Assembly: GCA_031216125.1 (NCBI GenBank)
Contig: CM062374.1
Location: forward strand, 53,203,646-53,267,645
Origin: Dalbergia cochinchinensis
Taxonomy: Eukaryota > Streptophyta > Magnoliopsida > Fabales > Fabaceae
Length of the DNA: 64,000 nucleotides
Direction of reading: 5' to 3'
The position numbers and the translations under genes were made by a program. Numbering within the stretch: the stretch's first letter is position 1; each line of letters begins with the position of its first letter. The notes under the pieces are model-generated. The model saw only the letters and a program-made list of their open reading frames with translations, was not told the origin of the DNA and did no database searches. Below, piece after piece: positions 10,537 through 22,195 of the stretch.

Positions 10537-12734
10537 TGATGCTGTTTCACTTATGACCTTTCTTTTAAACCTCAAGGGCTCGGGTTTTTCCCTATTTTGG
10601 AGACAGAACCGAACCTTTTCCCCATTTTTCTCTCTTTTTCCTTTTTCTTATTCCAATCCAAGATCAAATCCTCTTCCTTTAAGATCCAAGGTAAGTGATG
10701 GTTGTTGGTTAATGTTAGATTCCTTTGTGTTCTTCTTTCCCCTTGTTATGGGTTGTTATTTTTCTCCATTGTTGTTAAGTGAGGGTGCTCCCCCAATATT
10801 GTTAAAACTATATTAGAGTTGTTTAGAGATTAGCAGAAACTAATCTTGAGTCAATGTTGCTCTATGGCAGTTGTTGGTGCCATTCCATGCTTCGGAGGTT
10901 AAGTTGGTGGTGCCCACATACTCCCAGCTTCAAATGGTGAGTGGGTTCAAACTCATGACCTTATTTTATCCATTATAACTATGTTTGATGCATGATATTT
11001 GTGAAATATGAAATTTGAGATGAGAAAAAGTATAGAATATGATTTTATATGATTATGTCAAGCTAGAAAAATTATGATTTATGATGATAGCATGAAAGAA
11101 TGAGTTTTTCATAACCATGGGACCATGATTGCTATGTTGTATGCTTTAGCAAAATATTTTACATGGTTAAGAATGACTTTATTGAGAAAATATATGTTAT
11201 AACAACCTTGCTTTTTATCAAAAGTGTTTTATGAGTTTATGACCTCATTATGTTTTGAAGATTTAGATTTCAAACTATGTTTTGAATATTCAGTTAAGAT
11301 AGTTATATATATGTTAGAGAAATGTGAACCAGAGTATAACCCAGCTTTATAGATAAATATGTTAAAAGATTTTCGAGTTTTATGATTACGAACCCCAGTG
11401 CTTTGAGCTATGATTTTAGATTATGAAGTATATGGAAAGTTATGATAGTTTAAGTTTTGAATTTAGAATTTCAGATTTAAGGTACCAAGAGGTACGAAAT
11501 TCAGTATGATTCTTAGCAACTATCAGATACATATTCTATGAGCTTGAAATCGGGTTGCCTGCAAATGGATGATCCCTTGGGCATGATTTTCACAACCACA
11601 GTTATGTTAAAGTCAGATTGTTAGAGTTATGTGAATCCAAAACTCCCAGTGTAATAAGATTTAGGGGCTTTGTTCGCTAGAGACAGAGTACCCATTTTTT
11701 AGCTATGGATTTTGTCAAACTAGTTTAGACAGTAAAGATCGGGAAATAGACAGTTAGTTAATGGCTGTATGAGATCGTTAACCTTAGTACCAAGTTGTCC
11801 ATCAGAAGACAATATCACCCTACAGCAGATACAGATAACGGGATCTAGATAGGTACCCTTTACAGCTTCAGTTATTATATATGTATTTATTCAGCTTAGC
11901 AAATACTGTTTCCTAGACTCTGCCGCACCTTAATTAAAAATGATTTTAAGTTACTTGTAAGTTACAGTTGTTTGTTCATGAATTTATGAAATGAGAAATG
12001 TTTTCTTATATAGCTATAAATTTAAATATCAAATGATTATGATTGTCGCATGCATAGTATTATATATATATTCCTTGGATGTCCCATGTGGGTGATGAGT
12101 GAGTGCTCACTCATTGAGTCCGTTGAGTCACCCCTTTCCATTCCTCTCATAGTTGCAGGTACAGATTCAGTCTCCATCTAGCTTAGTAGATTTAGCTTTT
12201 CCCCAGTGGTAGTCCTTATTTGAAGTAAAGCTTAGTTTAGAATTATGTTAGTATTAGCAGGCTCTAGTAGTTGTGCAGGCAGGATCCAAGCCATGCATTA
12301 TTTTCATATGTTGTATTAGATTTCAGTATTCAAAATAGTTATTTATATATTTTTAGAGCTTAAGTATGAATTTCAAATTACGAAATTTGATTAGATTATG
12401 TAATAGATAAGCTATGTAGTTATGATTTAGTTTTCAAGGGTTAAACAGGTTTTCAGAGTAATAGTTATATTATGTGATGAGATAATTATGATTTCGTGAT
12501 TAGCAAAATAGATTAAAAAGGGGTTTTCAGATCTTGAATATTAAGTACTTCTAGTTTTATGAATTTAAATAATGTGTTTTGAACAAAGAAATGGATATTG
12601 ATTTAGAAGAAAAATCATGTTTTAAGGATAATATTATGTTATTATATGCATATAAAGAGACATGTCACCCAGAAGGTTTACGTGGGGATGAGATTCCTCA
12701 CGTGTCGGTCACGATCTTAAATCGGGTCGTGACA
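10537..12734 (+). mobile_element. LTR-A copy 3, truncated at its 5' end
   Basis: It begins in the leader part of the LTR (compare 8615 onwards) and runs to the canonical LTR end ATCGGGTCGTGACA at 12734. It shares the block ggtgagtgggttcaaac with the solo copy. Its terminal block (cgtggggatgagatt, then tcggtcac and cgggtcgtgaca) matches 10230-10279 and 46650-46702. There is no coding sequence. Confidence 0.65.
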
Positions 12735-13428
12735 ATGAGAAATGGAGAAAAATGGAAGCGAATCAACAATAACTCACCTAGAATCCTTGGAGAATGAAGG
12801 ATTTGATATGGTTAAGAGTAAGGGAGAAAAAAGAGAAGAAAAAAGGAATATGGGGCTAGGTTTTCAGATTCTGGAAGGGGAGCCTGAGTTTGGGGGGCTT
12901 ATAATAGTTAGAGGGTGTCATAATTTGAAACTATGTCATTTTGCTACCAAATACGCTTGTTGTAGCGAATTTGTTCTGCACAGACTCGCTGTAGCAACCA
13001 AAATTCGTTAAAGTGAGCTCCTCTGGTTTGAAACTCACGGAAAAGCCCACTTGCTCGCTGCAGTGACCCAAACTTGCTGTAGTGGTTGTGTTTTGTAGAA
13101 TTCTACAGAACTTGGCTACAACATGGTTTATAGTTTATGGGGCTTTCCTGGCTTCATGCATCGGTCCCGAGGACCCTAAAGCCATACCGAACCTAACTAC
13201 TAACACATGTATCTAGTGTATTACATGTTAGATATAAGAGTCTTCCAATTAGTCTTATATAACTGTTAATGTCTTTAAGAGGATGTCCTTAATCTTTTGA
13301 TATTCTACTGAAACTATCCATATGTGTATATGTAGGTTTTGATGCAAGTTGTCATGTATCTTCTAGTATTTCAAGTGCATATTTTCTTTGACTTAGATAA
13401 ATTCCCTTTGTTGTTCGTGCAACTTCCT
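12735..13428 (-). mobile_element. Inverted LTR-A fragment plus unassigned DNA
   Basis: 12740-13110 is similar to the reverse complement of the LTR-A promoter and leader (complement of acagtttcgaattatgacacc and of the palindromic stretch), so it is an inverted partial copy. It carries the same class of short palindromic words (gctgtagc, cgctgcagtg). 13110-13428 holds no recognised repeat or gene. Confidence 0.5.
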
Positions 13429-13615
13429 GAAGATAGAGTTAGCAAATAACTAATTCTAACTGATTATGTTATGTTTAGTTCTCATAATTAGTACCTCATG
13501 TGAGTTAGTTACAGAGTCACATGCCATCATGAGTTAAGAGGATGTGCTATCAACTTGTAATATAAGTAAGTGTAAACTCCCTTCAATCAATTCAATTCAA
13601 TTTTATTTAGTTTCA
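13429..13615 (+). mobile_element. Copia LTR (plus orientation)
   Basis: 187 bp starting TGAAGATAGAGTTAGC and ending ...GTTTCA, homologous to the 190-bp LTR at 5284-5473. It is followed after 3 nt by a primer-binding site (13619-13627, TGGTATTAG; the inverted copy has TGGTATCAG), the usual initiator-Met tRNA type. Confidence 0.75.
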
Positions 13616-13704
13616 TTGTGGTATTAGTAGACAACAAATGCTTCCCATATGCCTAAGCTTTTTGCTTCCCCAACACGATTTCTTGCAAGCTTGAAACCCC
13701 ATCA

Positions 13705-14604
13705 ATGACTACTCCCACTTGTACCCTGGCTGATATACAAGACCCTACAAATCCATTTTACTTTCACCCAAATGAGACCCCTTCCTTGGTCCTTATTTTA
13801 GTTCCTCTTTCTGAATCAAACTACCATTCTTGGGAGAGAGGCATGAAAATGGGCCTTTTGACTAAGAACAAACTCTCCTTCATTGATGGTACTACCCAGG
13901 AACCAAATCCATTGCACTTTTTGCACCCCTTTTGGGCACAATGTAACACCATGGTGCTGGCATGGGTTATTCAATCTCTATTTCCCACCATTGCCCATAG
14001 TGTGCTATGGATCGACAATGCCAAAACATTATGGGATGAACTAAAAGAAAGGTTTTTTCAAGCTGATGTGTTCATAATTGCATATTTGCAAGAAGAATTC
14101 TCCTCATTTAAACAATTTGATCAATTTGTAAATGCTTATTTTACAAATCTCAAGACCTTGTTTGATGAATAAGACATTCTGTTGCCCATTTGCTAATTTC
14201 TCAAGGTATTAAAAGATCAATTTTCTATTGTAAGATCTCAAGTTATGCTCATGTCTCCCTTGCAAAATCTTAACAAAGTTTTGGCCATGATAATTCAGCA
14301 AGAAAGACAATTCTTGGCTGAAAACAATGAAGCCTCTAAAGCTTTCCTTGATCTCGTGCATTATGACCATAAAAATCTTGGCAACAAGTCAAGTTCTTCA
14401 CAGAACATACAAAAGACTACCTATGATGCCAACAAGAGTTCCAAGAAGACATGCACAAACTGTAGAAAATTTTGCCATGTTATCAATGAATACTCCTTCA
14501 AGCATGGCCTCCTACGAGGATACAAACCTATGAATACAAGAAATGTCAACATGATAACAACACAAGTGCACATCGATAATGATAAAACACTTGTACAAAC
14601 ATAA
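13705..14604 (+). pseudogene. Ty1/copia gag remnant
   Basis: The first frame (13705-14172) encodes a typical Copia gag N-terminus: NPFYFHPNETP, then SNYHSWERGMKMGL, KNKLSFIDGT, WAQCNTMVLAWVIQSL, and LWDELKERFFQAD with a following FSSFKQ. A TAA at 14170 interrupts it. A second frame (14245-14604) continues with MIIQQERQF and a zinc-knuckle relic CTNCRKFCHVINEYSFKHG, in which the final cysteine of CX2CX4HX4C is replaced by tyrosine. Protease, integrase and RT regions are absent. An LTR and primer-binding site lie just upstream at 13429-13627. It was nucleocapsid coding sequence and is now dead. Confidence 0.85.
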
Positions 14605-14761
14605 ACAAATCAAGAACCAAAATTCTCCTTCACGTAGAACAATATCAAGCTCTGCTAGCCCTGCTGCCTTATCAAGCTACAACTTTCGGCCTGAAGTCCA
14701 AATTAACTCAGCTTACAATGAACTTGATCTAGACAATGGTAACAACCTTTCACCTCTATAG

Positions 14762-14935
14762 ATATCAAGCTTGCAAGAAATTGTGTTCAGGAAGCAAAAA
14801 GCTTAGGATTTTGGGAAGCGTTTGTTGTCTACTGATACCATAATGAAACTGAATAAAACTAAGTTGAATTGATCGAAGGGAGTTTACACATACTTATATT
14901 ACAAGTAGATAGAACATGCTCTTTACACATACTTG
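14762..14935 (-). mobile_element. Inverted Copia leader, PBS and partial LTR
   Basis: The minus strand here repeats the leader found at 13616-13704: complement of caagcttgcaagaaattgtg, gcaaaaagcttagg and gtttgttgtctactgatacca. About 90 bp of LTR (14844-14935) follows. The sequence is therefore a facing copy of the Copia 5' end, tail to tail with the gag remnant. Confidence 0.7.
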
Positions 14936-15476
14936 GGAACATGACTGGTACTTGAGAAATCTCATTCTCATATGAGAAATCTCATTCTCACGTAAGTCTC
15001 ATAATCTTTGTACCACCCTATATGCATATTTAAACATAAAACTCATTGAAAACATAATCATTTTCTACATTCACCTTTTCCTTAGAACCAACATATATTC
15101 ATAATGGTATTTCAAAACTCAAACTTTAAGGTCTGTATGTATATTACAAAACAAAAATGATATGATATGTAAATACAAATCAAAATAAATTTATGCTATG
15201 CAAATGTAAAATATGCTCTATGTGGTCTGGTATTCTTGCCTCCAGTAACATTGGAGCACTCAAAGCTATAACAAGAATGTTTCATTCTAGTGAAGCTCAC
15301 TAGCTGAACTTTACCACTGTTGGAAAGAAGAAAGTTGAGATGTATGCGCAATAGCTATGGTATCTGTTATGGGTGAAAGGAGAGGGTGAGTTTTGTGCAA
15401 AACTCTGAGTGAATTCTCACCTGCAATCCCCCATTCATGGGACACCAAGAAATAATGCATAAAATCATAATAATAC
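14936..15476 (-). mobile_element. LTR-A copy 4 (minus), first segment
   Basis: It matches the minus-oriented 5' LTR at 44130-44560: acatgactggtacttgagaaatc versus acatgactggcacgtgagaaatc, acgtaag, the gtgagttt...aaaactctgagtga block and cattcatgggaca. It ends at AATAC (15472-15476), the target site of the next element, and resumes at 22532. Confidence 0.7.
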
Positions 15477-17088
15477 TGTCATGACCCAATCTTAGCCGTG
15501 ATCGGCGCACAGGATAGATGAACTCACCTAGCCCAGCAAGCCTACAGATGTAATCTCACTAAAAATAAATTTCAACTTAAATAACTTGGCTATCGAAAAT
15601 TCGACAGCACCTCCCCTAAAAATTGGACAATCCATATATAAAATTTACCTACTACATAATGCAATTTCATAATCCAGAATCAACAACTAGAATATTCTAG
15701 TAATTCCAGATATACAAAATAATTAGGCTTAAACTCTTGCTCATACACATAATCAAAATACCCAACCTATGTCCTATAGCTGCAAAATGTTGGAGTCAGT
15801 AACAAAAAAAGCCTCAATTGACAATAAAGGCTTACCAAAAGAATATCCTGGGCAAACAGCAATCTTAGGAGCCTGCTACTCAGCTACCTGAAAATCTAGA
15901 GGAAAAAAAAAGGAAGGGATGAGTCAAACAGACCCAGTGAGGACTATAAACAAAGTGGACGAAAAGGAGAATCAGCCTTGGGCATGTGATAGAAAATGAG
16001 ATAGGCTATAAATTATACACATTTTCAAAAGCCAATAATAACAATATAATAGGCCATACTTTTATATTTCTTCCATAGTTTGAAAATAAATACTCTTTGA
16101 AATTTTATTTCTCAGCAAAGTCTCAAAAATAAATTACTAAACACATTTTCTCACTTTTCTCTAATTCCTTATTCTCACATAAAATTTACTTCATCATCAA
16201 ATACTCAAATACTCATGAGGGTTACATAAGAAGCATAAATCTTACTTGGGATGTAATCTCAACCCGTAAATCACAAGGTTTATTAATTATCAAATAATAT
16301 TCTTTCAAATTTTTATCTCACTAAAACTATGTGTAGGCCGTTACATCTCTTCTCTCGACACATGTAGCTTCGTGGCCTCATGAGTATTTGGTATTTGATG
16401 ATAAGTAAATTTATGTGAGAATAAGGAATTAGAAAAATAGAAAAATGTGTTTAGTAATTTATTTTGAGACTTTGCTGAGAAATAAAATTTCAAGTATTTA
16501 TTTTCAAACTATGGAAAAAATATAAAGTATGGCCTCTATATTGTTATTATTGGCATTTGAAAATGTGTATATTATAGCCTATCTCATTTTCTATCGTCAT
16601 GCCCATCGTTGATCAGTTTCTCCTCAGTCACTTTGTTTCTAGTTCATTAGTCTGTTTTCATCCCTTCCTTTTTCCTCTACATTTTTAGGTAGGTGAGTAG
16701 CGAGCTCTGGATTCTTTGTTTGCCAGGATATTCTTTTTGGTAGGCCTCTGTTATTGTCAGTGGGGCTTTTTTCTTGACTCCAATATTTGCGGCTATAGGA
16801 CATAGGTTGAATATTTTGATTATGTGTATAGCAGAGTTTAGAAGCCTGAATTATTTTGTATATCTGAATTCTTAGTATTCTGGTTGTTGATCTGAATATG
16901 AATTGCATTATGTAACTTGATTAAATTTTATATGGGTGAATCAATTACAGGGGGAAATCTTTGTCGAATTTTCGGTAGCCAAGTTATTTAAGTTGAAATA
17001 TATTTTTAGTGAGATCACATCTGTAGGCTTGCTAGGCTAAGTGAGTTCATGCGCATCTTGTGGATTAACCTAAGATTGGGTTGTGACT
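15477..17088. repeat. Large inverted repeat of LTR 3' halves
   Basis: Arm 1 (15477-16218) and arm 2 (16378-17088) are reverse complements with scattered indels. Paired landmarks are TGTCATGACCCAATCTTAG versus CTAAGATTGGGTTGTGAC, gtaggcttgctnggcta at both inner positions, the tagcctatctcattttctat block, and catgagtatttg at the inner edge. A spacer of about 160 bp separates the arms. The outer edge is an LTR terminus (TG...), and the inner right edge abuts the primer-binding site. Confidence 0.85.
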
Positions 17089-17337
17089 GAGATTGATATC
17101 GAGCCTTTGGTTGGTAGGTCCTATCGTCCTAATGGCTGCAAATATTTGGGCAATTATGGAATCTTGCTTGTAATTTATGTACCCGAGCACAACATACAAG
17201 TAGAAGGCTATAGCTGTCCATTGTTAAATTGGAGTCCCTTGTTCTGGTTGTCATATCCTATTTGATGTTGTCTTTGCAATTCTCATACGGTGATTACATC
17301 TATGTTTTTCTGATTTCTATTTATGTCCTAGGTGGCG

Positions 17338-18532
17338 ATGCCACCTAAGAAAAAATCTACTAGGAGGCCGACTACCGATGAGGCTTCCACTCAAACTCGT
17401 ACAGCTGCCACAAGAGGTGGTGGGCATATTGGCCGCCGTGCTAGGTGTAACGGGGTGGTGCAATGCCCTAATTCCAGATTCCTAGAGCTATACGTGGGGA
17501 TCCTACACTAGCTAGACTAGCTATTGGTATAGATAATGTTCAACAATCAATTCAACAATTGGTGAATGCCCTTGGGGGAAATTGACAGCCTCATGTAGAT
17601 CAGAATTAGGTGGGTTCAGAGTCTAGTCAAGAGGTGGCAAATGTTGAACAGCCACTAATACACCGTTAAGGGCCAGTGATTTCTTTGTCTTCATTTACGA
17701 GGCATAACCCTCCAATATTCAATGGTTCCGACTCTAATGAGGACCCTGAGAGGTTCTTAGATGATGTGGCTTGGATATGTAGAGCTTTGGGTTATTCTTC
17801 TACTCGGATGGTTGAGTTAGCAGCCTTCCAACTACGAGATGTGGCAAAAGGTTAGTATGAGGCTATGCTTCATGCGAGGCCTAGAGGATCATCGCCTTCG
17901 ATTTCGAATGAGTTTAGTCAATCATTCTTAACTTATTTCCTACCAAAGAGTATTCGGGTTAGCAGAAGACAGCAGTTTGAGTCTCTTGTGCAGACAAATC
18001 AAATGACTGTGATCTAATATAGCACCCAATTTGAGAAGCTGCCTAGATATGCATCACACATGGTTGCTACAGAGGAGTTGCGAGTTGATCGCTTTATTGA
18101 TGGTTTAAGGCCATATGTATATAGGGTACTAGCAGGTTCTGAGATGACATATGAGCAAGCCTTGAATAGAGCTTTGGCCATTGAGCGCGGGGGAGGGGGG
18201 AGGATAAAAGTGAAGCATCATGTGACTCACGCAAGAGGTCACGATCAGAGGACGATCTTGGGGGCCATCAGGGCCACAGTAGTGGAAGTTCTAGAGATGA
18301 TATCAATCAAGGCCATTGGGGTCAACAGAGAGCCCCTCAGTCACATACTTTTCATGGTAGTCAGACTGCTAGTAATACTCCTAATCAGGGCTTTCTACCG
18401 CATCAGAGGCATTTTGATCGAGTCCCTCGTACTTGTGCTACATGTGGGAGGGTGCATTTCGAACCATGCAGACAGGGCTTTACAGGGTGTTATCAGTGTG
18501 GGCAGATGGGACACTTTGCTAAAAGTTGTCCT
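17338..18532 (+). pseudogene. Ty3/gypsy gag remnant with zinc knuckle
   Basis: The start ATG lies at 17338 (MPPKKKSTRRP). Later pieces include NEDPERFLDDVAWICRALGY and MVELAAFQLRDVAKG, which match the retrotransposon gag domain, followed by an in-frame stop. The frame at 18060-18536 keeps LRVDRFIDGLRPYVYRVL and TYEQALNRALAIER. In another frame the stretch 18488-18532 encodes a perfect CX2CX4HX4C zinc knuckle, CYQCGQMGHFAKSC, so at least one frameshift separates it from the earlier part. The product would have been the capsid/nucleocapsid. It is disabled. Confidence 0.85.
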
Positions 18533-18700
18533 ATAATGCACTCTCAGCCTTCTATTAGTGGAGCTACAACATCTACGATTCCAGGCCAACAGGGAAATGG
18601 TTCGAATGGATGAGGATCTGGTAGTACATAATGGAGTGCTAGAGAATCGGGTGCTAGAGGTCAGGGGCAAGTAGGTAAAGGACAAGCTCGTATTTTTGCT

Positions 18701-19506
18701 ATGACTAGACAAGATCCTCAGGCATCTAATGCTGTTGTGACAGGTATACTCTCAGTATGTTCTCATGATGCACATATTTTGATTGATTCGGGGGCTACCC
18801 ATTCTTTTATATCACCTTCTTTTGTATCTTGTTTTGGAAGGGACCCTATACCCCTTGAGGAACCTTTGATAGTAGTTACGCCAATGGGCACTTTGTTAGC
18901 CACTTTGGTGTTTAGAAGATGTGAAGTTTCGGTGGGTGGCAAACTTTTAGTAGTTGATTTGAGAGTTCTTGACATGGTTGATTTTGATGTGATATTTGGT
19001 ATGGATTGGTTACCTTTTTGTCATGCCAATGTAGATTGCTACAATAAAGTGGTAAATTTTAGCATTCCAGGTGAAGTTCCATTCACATTTCAAGGTGATC
19101 AAGATTGGTTACCAAGTAACTTAATTACTTTCATGGTGGCTCAAAAATTGTTAAGAAAGGGTTGTTATGGGTACCTAGCAGTGATGAGAGATACTAGTTT
19201 ATCACAGGGGAGATTGGAACATGTTCCTGTAGCGTGCGAGTATCCTGATGTTTGCCCAGAAGAGTTACCAGGGTTACCACCTGATAGAGAGATTGAGTTT
19301 TGCATAGATTTGCTTCTAGATACCCAGCCAATATCTATACCCCCATACAGAATGACTCCAGCCAAACTTAAAGAATTGAAGGTACAATTGAAGGAGTTGC
19401 TTGATAAGGGCTTCATTCGCCTAAGTTGTTCTTCGCGGGGTGCACCGGTGTTGTTCATTAAGAAGAAGGATGGTTCACTCTGTTGTGCATTAACTATCAA
19501 TAGTTG
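18701..19506 (+). pseudogene. Gypsy protease and start of RT
   Basis: One long frame of 268 codons. The aspartic protease active site is intact (LIDSGATHSFIS), with the second conserved block FDVIFGMDWL. It runs into the RT N-terminus: YPDVCPEELPGLPP, then IPPYRMTPAKLKELK, LLDKGFIRLS and APVLFIKKKDGS. TGA at 19504 ends the frame where the family normally continues into the YRxLNK block, which is still readable just downstream (LNKMTVKNKYPLPRIDDLFD). It is interrupted but recently coding. Confidence 0.85.
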
Positions 19507-20459
19507 AACAAAATGACAGTGAAGAATAAGTATCCCCTTCCTCGTATCGATGATTTATTTGATCAGCTTCAGGGATCTCAATATTTCTCAAAGATTGACT
19601 TGTGATCTGGATATCACCAGCTAAAGATAAAGGGTGAAGACGTTCTTAAGACGGCTTTTTGTACTCGTTATAGTCATTATGAATTCTTGGTTATGTCTTT
19701 TGGGCTTACTAATGGACCGGCAGCCTTTATGGATTTGATGAATCGAGTCTTCAAGCCATTCTTGGATCACTTTGTTATAGTCTTCATCGATGACATCTTA
19801 GTGTATTCGAAGAGTAAGGAAGAGCATGAACAGCACTTAAGGTTTGCAAAAGGTTGGCTTTGCAAACCTTAAGAGAACATAACTTGTATGCTAAGTTCTC
19901 TAAATGTAAATTTTGGTTAGACAGCGTAACTTTCTTAGGTCATGTTGTGTCTAAAAAGGGGATAAGTGTTGATTCTAAGAAAGTGGAAGTAGTGCAGAAT
20001 TGGCCAAGACCTATTTCTGTGACAGAGATTCGCAGTTTCCTTGGGCTTGCAGGATATTATCGCCATTTTGTTAGGGATTTCTCTAAGCTAGCAGCACCTT
20101 TGACAAAGCTGACACATAAGCAAGTTAAATTCCAGTGGAGTGATGCATGTGAGCAAAGTTTTCAACAATTGAAAAGTTGTCTGACATCTGCTCTAGTGTT
20201 AGCATTACCTACTTCTGGTGGTGGTTATGCAGTTTACTGTGACACTTCTAGAGTTGGCCTTGGTTGTGTATTGATGCAACAGGGGACAGTGGTTGCCTAT
20301 GCTTCTAGACAGCTTAAGAAGCATGAGCAAAACTATCCCACACATGATTTAGAGATGGCGGTAGTGATATTTGCTCTCAAGATTAGGAGGCATTATTTAT
20401 ATGGCGAGACATGCAAGATTTACACTGATCATAAAAGTCTTAAGTATATTTTTCAGTAG
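19507..20459 (+). pseudogene. Gypsy RT catalytic core and RNase H
   Basis: After the TGA the frame reads on through NKYPLPRIDDLFDQLQG and FSKIDL, where a second TGA replaces the usual arginine codon. MSFGLTNGPAAF follows, and the catalytic FIDDILVYSKS is intact. A frame change at about 19836-19873, caused by a 15-bp inverted micro-duplication, separates it from the next frame (19854-20459): FLGHVVSKKGISVD, IRSFLGLAGYYRHFV, then RNase H with YCDTSRVGLGCVLMQ, VAYASRQLKKHE, YPTHDLEM and YTDHKSLKYIF. This frame ends at TAG 20457. Confidence 0.88.
19836..19873. repeat. 15-bp perfect inverted micro-repeat in RT
   Basis: CTTAAGGTTTGCAAA (19836-19850) and TTTGCAAACCTTAAG (19859-19873) flank an 8-nt loop. 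It falls where the RT reading frame changes, so it is the likely cause of the frameshift. Confidence 0.9.
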
Positions 20460-20465
20460 AGGGAC

Positions 20466-22140
20466 TTGAATTTTAGGCAAAGAAGGTGGATGAAGCTCTT
20501 AAAAGACTATGATTGCACGATTATGTATTATCCAGGAAAGGCAAATGTGGTGGTTGATGCCTTGAGTAGAAAGTCTATGGGGAGTCTTGCACAGATAGCG
20601 GAGGTTCGAAGACCAATGGTGAGAGAGTTTCAAGGACTTGTTGATAGAGGAGTACGATTTGAAGTCGCAGGTGCGCAGTCCTTATTAGCTCATGTTCAAG
20701 TTCGTTCTACCTTGTTGGAAGATATTAAGGGTAATCAAGGAGAAGATCCCTTTTTGAATAAGCTTATGGAAGAGGCTCAAACGGGCAAAGCTTCAAAGTT
20801 TATTGTTAATTCTGATGGCATTTTGCGTCTTGGCAAATGCTTATGTGTTCCTAATGTGTCTAATTTGAAAAAGAAGATATTAGAGGAAGCGCATCATTCT
20901 TCTTATACTATTCATCTAGGTTCTACAAAGATGTATCAAGAATTGAAAGAGTTCTATTGGTGGGAAGGAATGAAAAAGGAAGTAACTGAGTTTGTTTCTA
21001 AATATTTAGTATGTCAGCGAGTGGAAGCTGAATATCAAAAGCCTGCAAGATTGCTCCAACAAATTGAAATACCCGAGTGGAAGTGGGAGAGAATCACAAT
21101 GGATTTTGTTACAGGATTGCCTAAAACCATGAGGGGTTATGATTCAGCTTGGGTCATTGTAGGCCGATTGACAAAGTCTATACACTTTTTACCTGTAAAG
21201 ACTACCTACACTGCAGCTCAATATGCTAAGCTTTATTTAGAGAAGATTGTATCTCTGCATGGAGTGCCAATATCTATTATATATGATCGAGGGTCTTAAT
21301 TCACTGCTCATTTTTGGAAATCCTTTCAGACGGTGTTGGGAACTAGATTGGACTTGAGCACTGCTTTTCACCCTCAAATAGATGGTCAGTCTGAGAAGAC
21401 AATACAAATCTTAGAAGATATGCTTCGTGCTTGTGTTTTAGATTTCAAAGGTAGTTGGGACCAATATCTCCCATTGATGGAGTTTGCTTACAATAACAGT
21501 TATCAATCTAGTATCCAGATGGCACCATTCGAGGCTTTATATGGAAAGCATTGTAGATCGCCAATTGGTTGGTTTGAGGCTGGGGAATCTAAGCTTGTTG
21601 GTCCAGGTTTGATTCAGGAAGCTATTAAGAAAGTCCAGTTAATTCGAGAACGCTTGGTAACTGCCCAAAGTAGGCAGAAATCTTATACAGATCGAAGATG
21701 TCGACCTTTAGAGTTTGGTGTAGGGGAACACGTGTTCCTACGAGTTTCTCCCATGAAAGGCTTATTAAGATTTGGCAGGAGAGGAAAGTTAAGCCCAAGG
21801 TTCATTGGACCTTTTGAGATATTGGATAAAGTGGGGCAAGTAGCTTATCACCTAGCCCTTCCACTATTTCTTTCTAGACTTCATCCAGTTTTTCATATTT
21901 TGATGCTTCGAAAATATGTCCATGACCCTTCTCACATCATACAACATCAATCAGTTGAGCTTGATGAGAACCTAAGCTAAAGTAAGCATTCGGTAGCAAT
22001 AATAGACAAGGAGTGAAGCGCCTACGATCTAAAGATGTTGCATTTGTAAAGGTTCTTTGGCAGGGACAATCTAGTGAAGAAACCACATGGGAACCTAAAA
22101 CCACTATGTGAGAAAAATATCCACATCTTTTTGAAGCACA
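20466..22140 (+). pseudogene. Gypsy integrase and chromodomain relic
   Basis: The frame 20466-21299 completes RNase H (YYPGKANVVVDALSRK) and enters the integrase zinc-binding region (HHSSYTIHLGSTKMYQELKEF). The core follows with MDFVTGLPK (first Asp) and YDRGS (second Asp), then TAA at 21297. The next frame (21333-21980) holds TAFHPQIDGQSEKTIQ, with the catalytic Glu, then YNNSYQSSIQMAPFEALYG and the C-terminal block with HPVFHILMLRKYV. After a stop, codons near 22040-22140 still read VKVLWQGQS..ETTWEP and KYPHLFE, a chromodomain signature. In this family the chromodomain guides integration to chromatin. Confidence 0.88.
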
Positions 22141-22180
22141 AGGTTAGTAGTTTGATTGAAATTCGATGATGAATTTATTT

Positions 22181-22192
22181 TGAGGGGGGAGA
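22181..22192 (+). other. Polypurine tract of the gypsy element
   Basis: TGAGGGGGGAGA directly precedes the LTR start TGTTAGATTGC at 22196. In LTR retrotransposons such a tract primes plus-strand DNA synthesis. Confidence 0.75.
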
Positions 22193-22195
22193 CAT

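Noticed and set aside
18395..19500. Minus-strand open frames across gag-pol
   Set aside because: Shadow frames antisense to recognisable protease and RT coding sequence.
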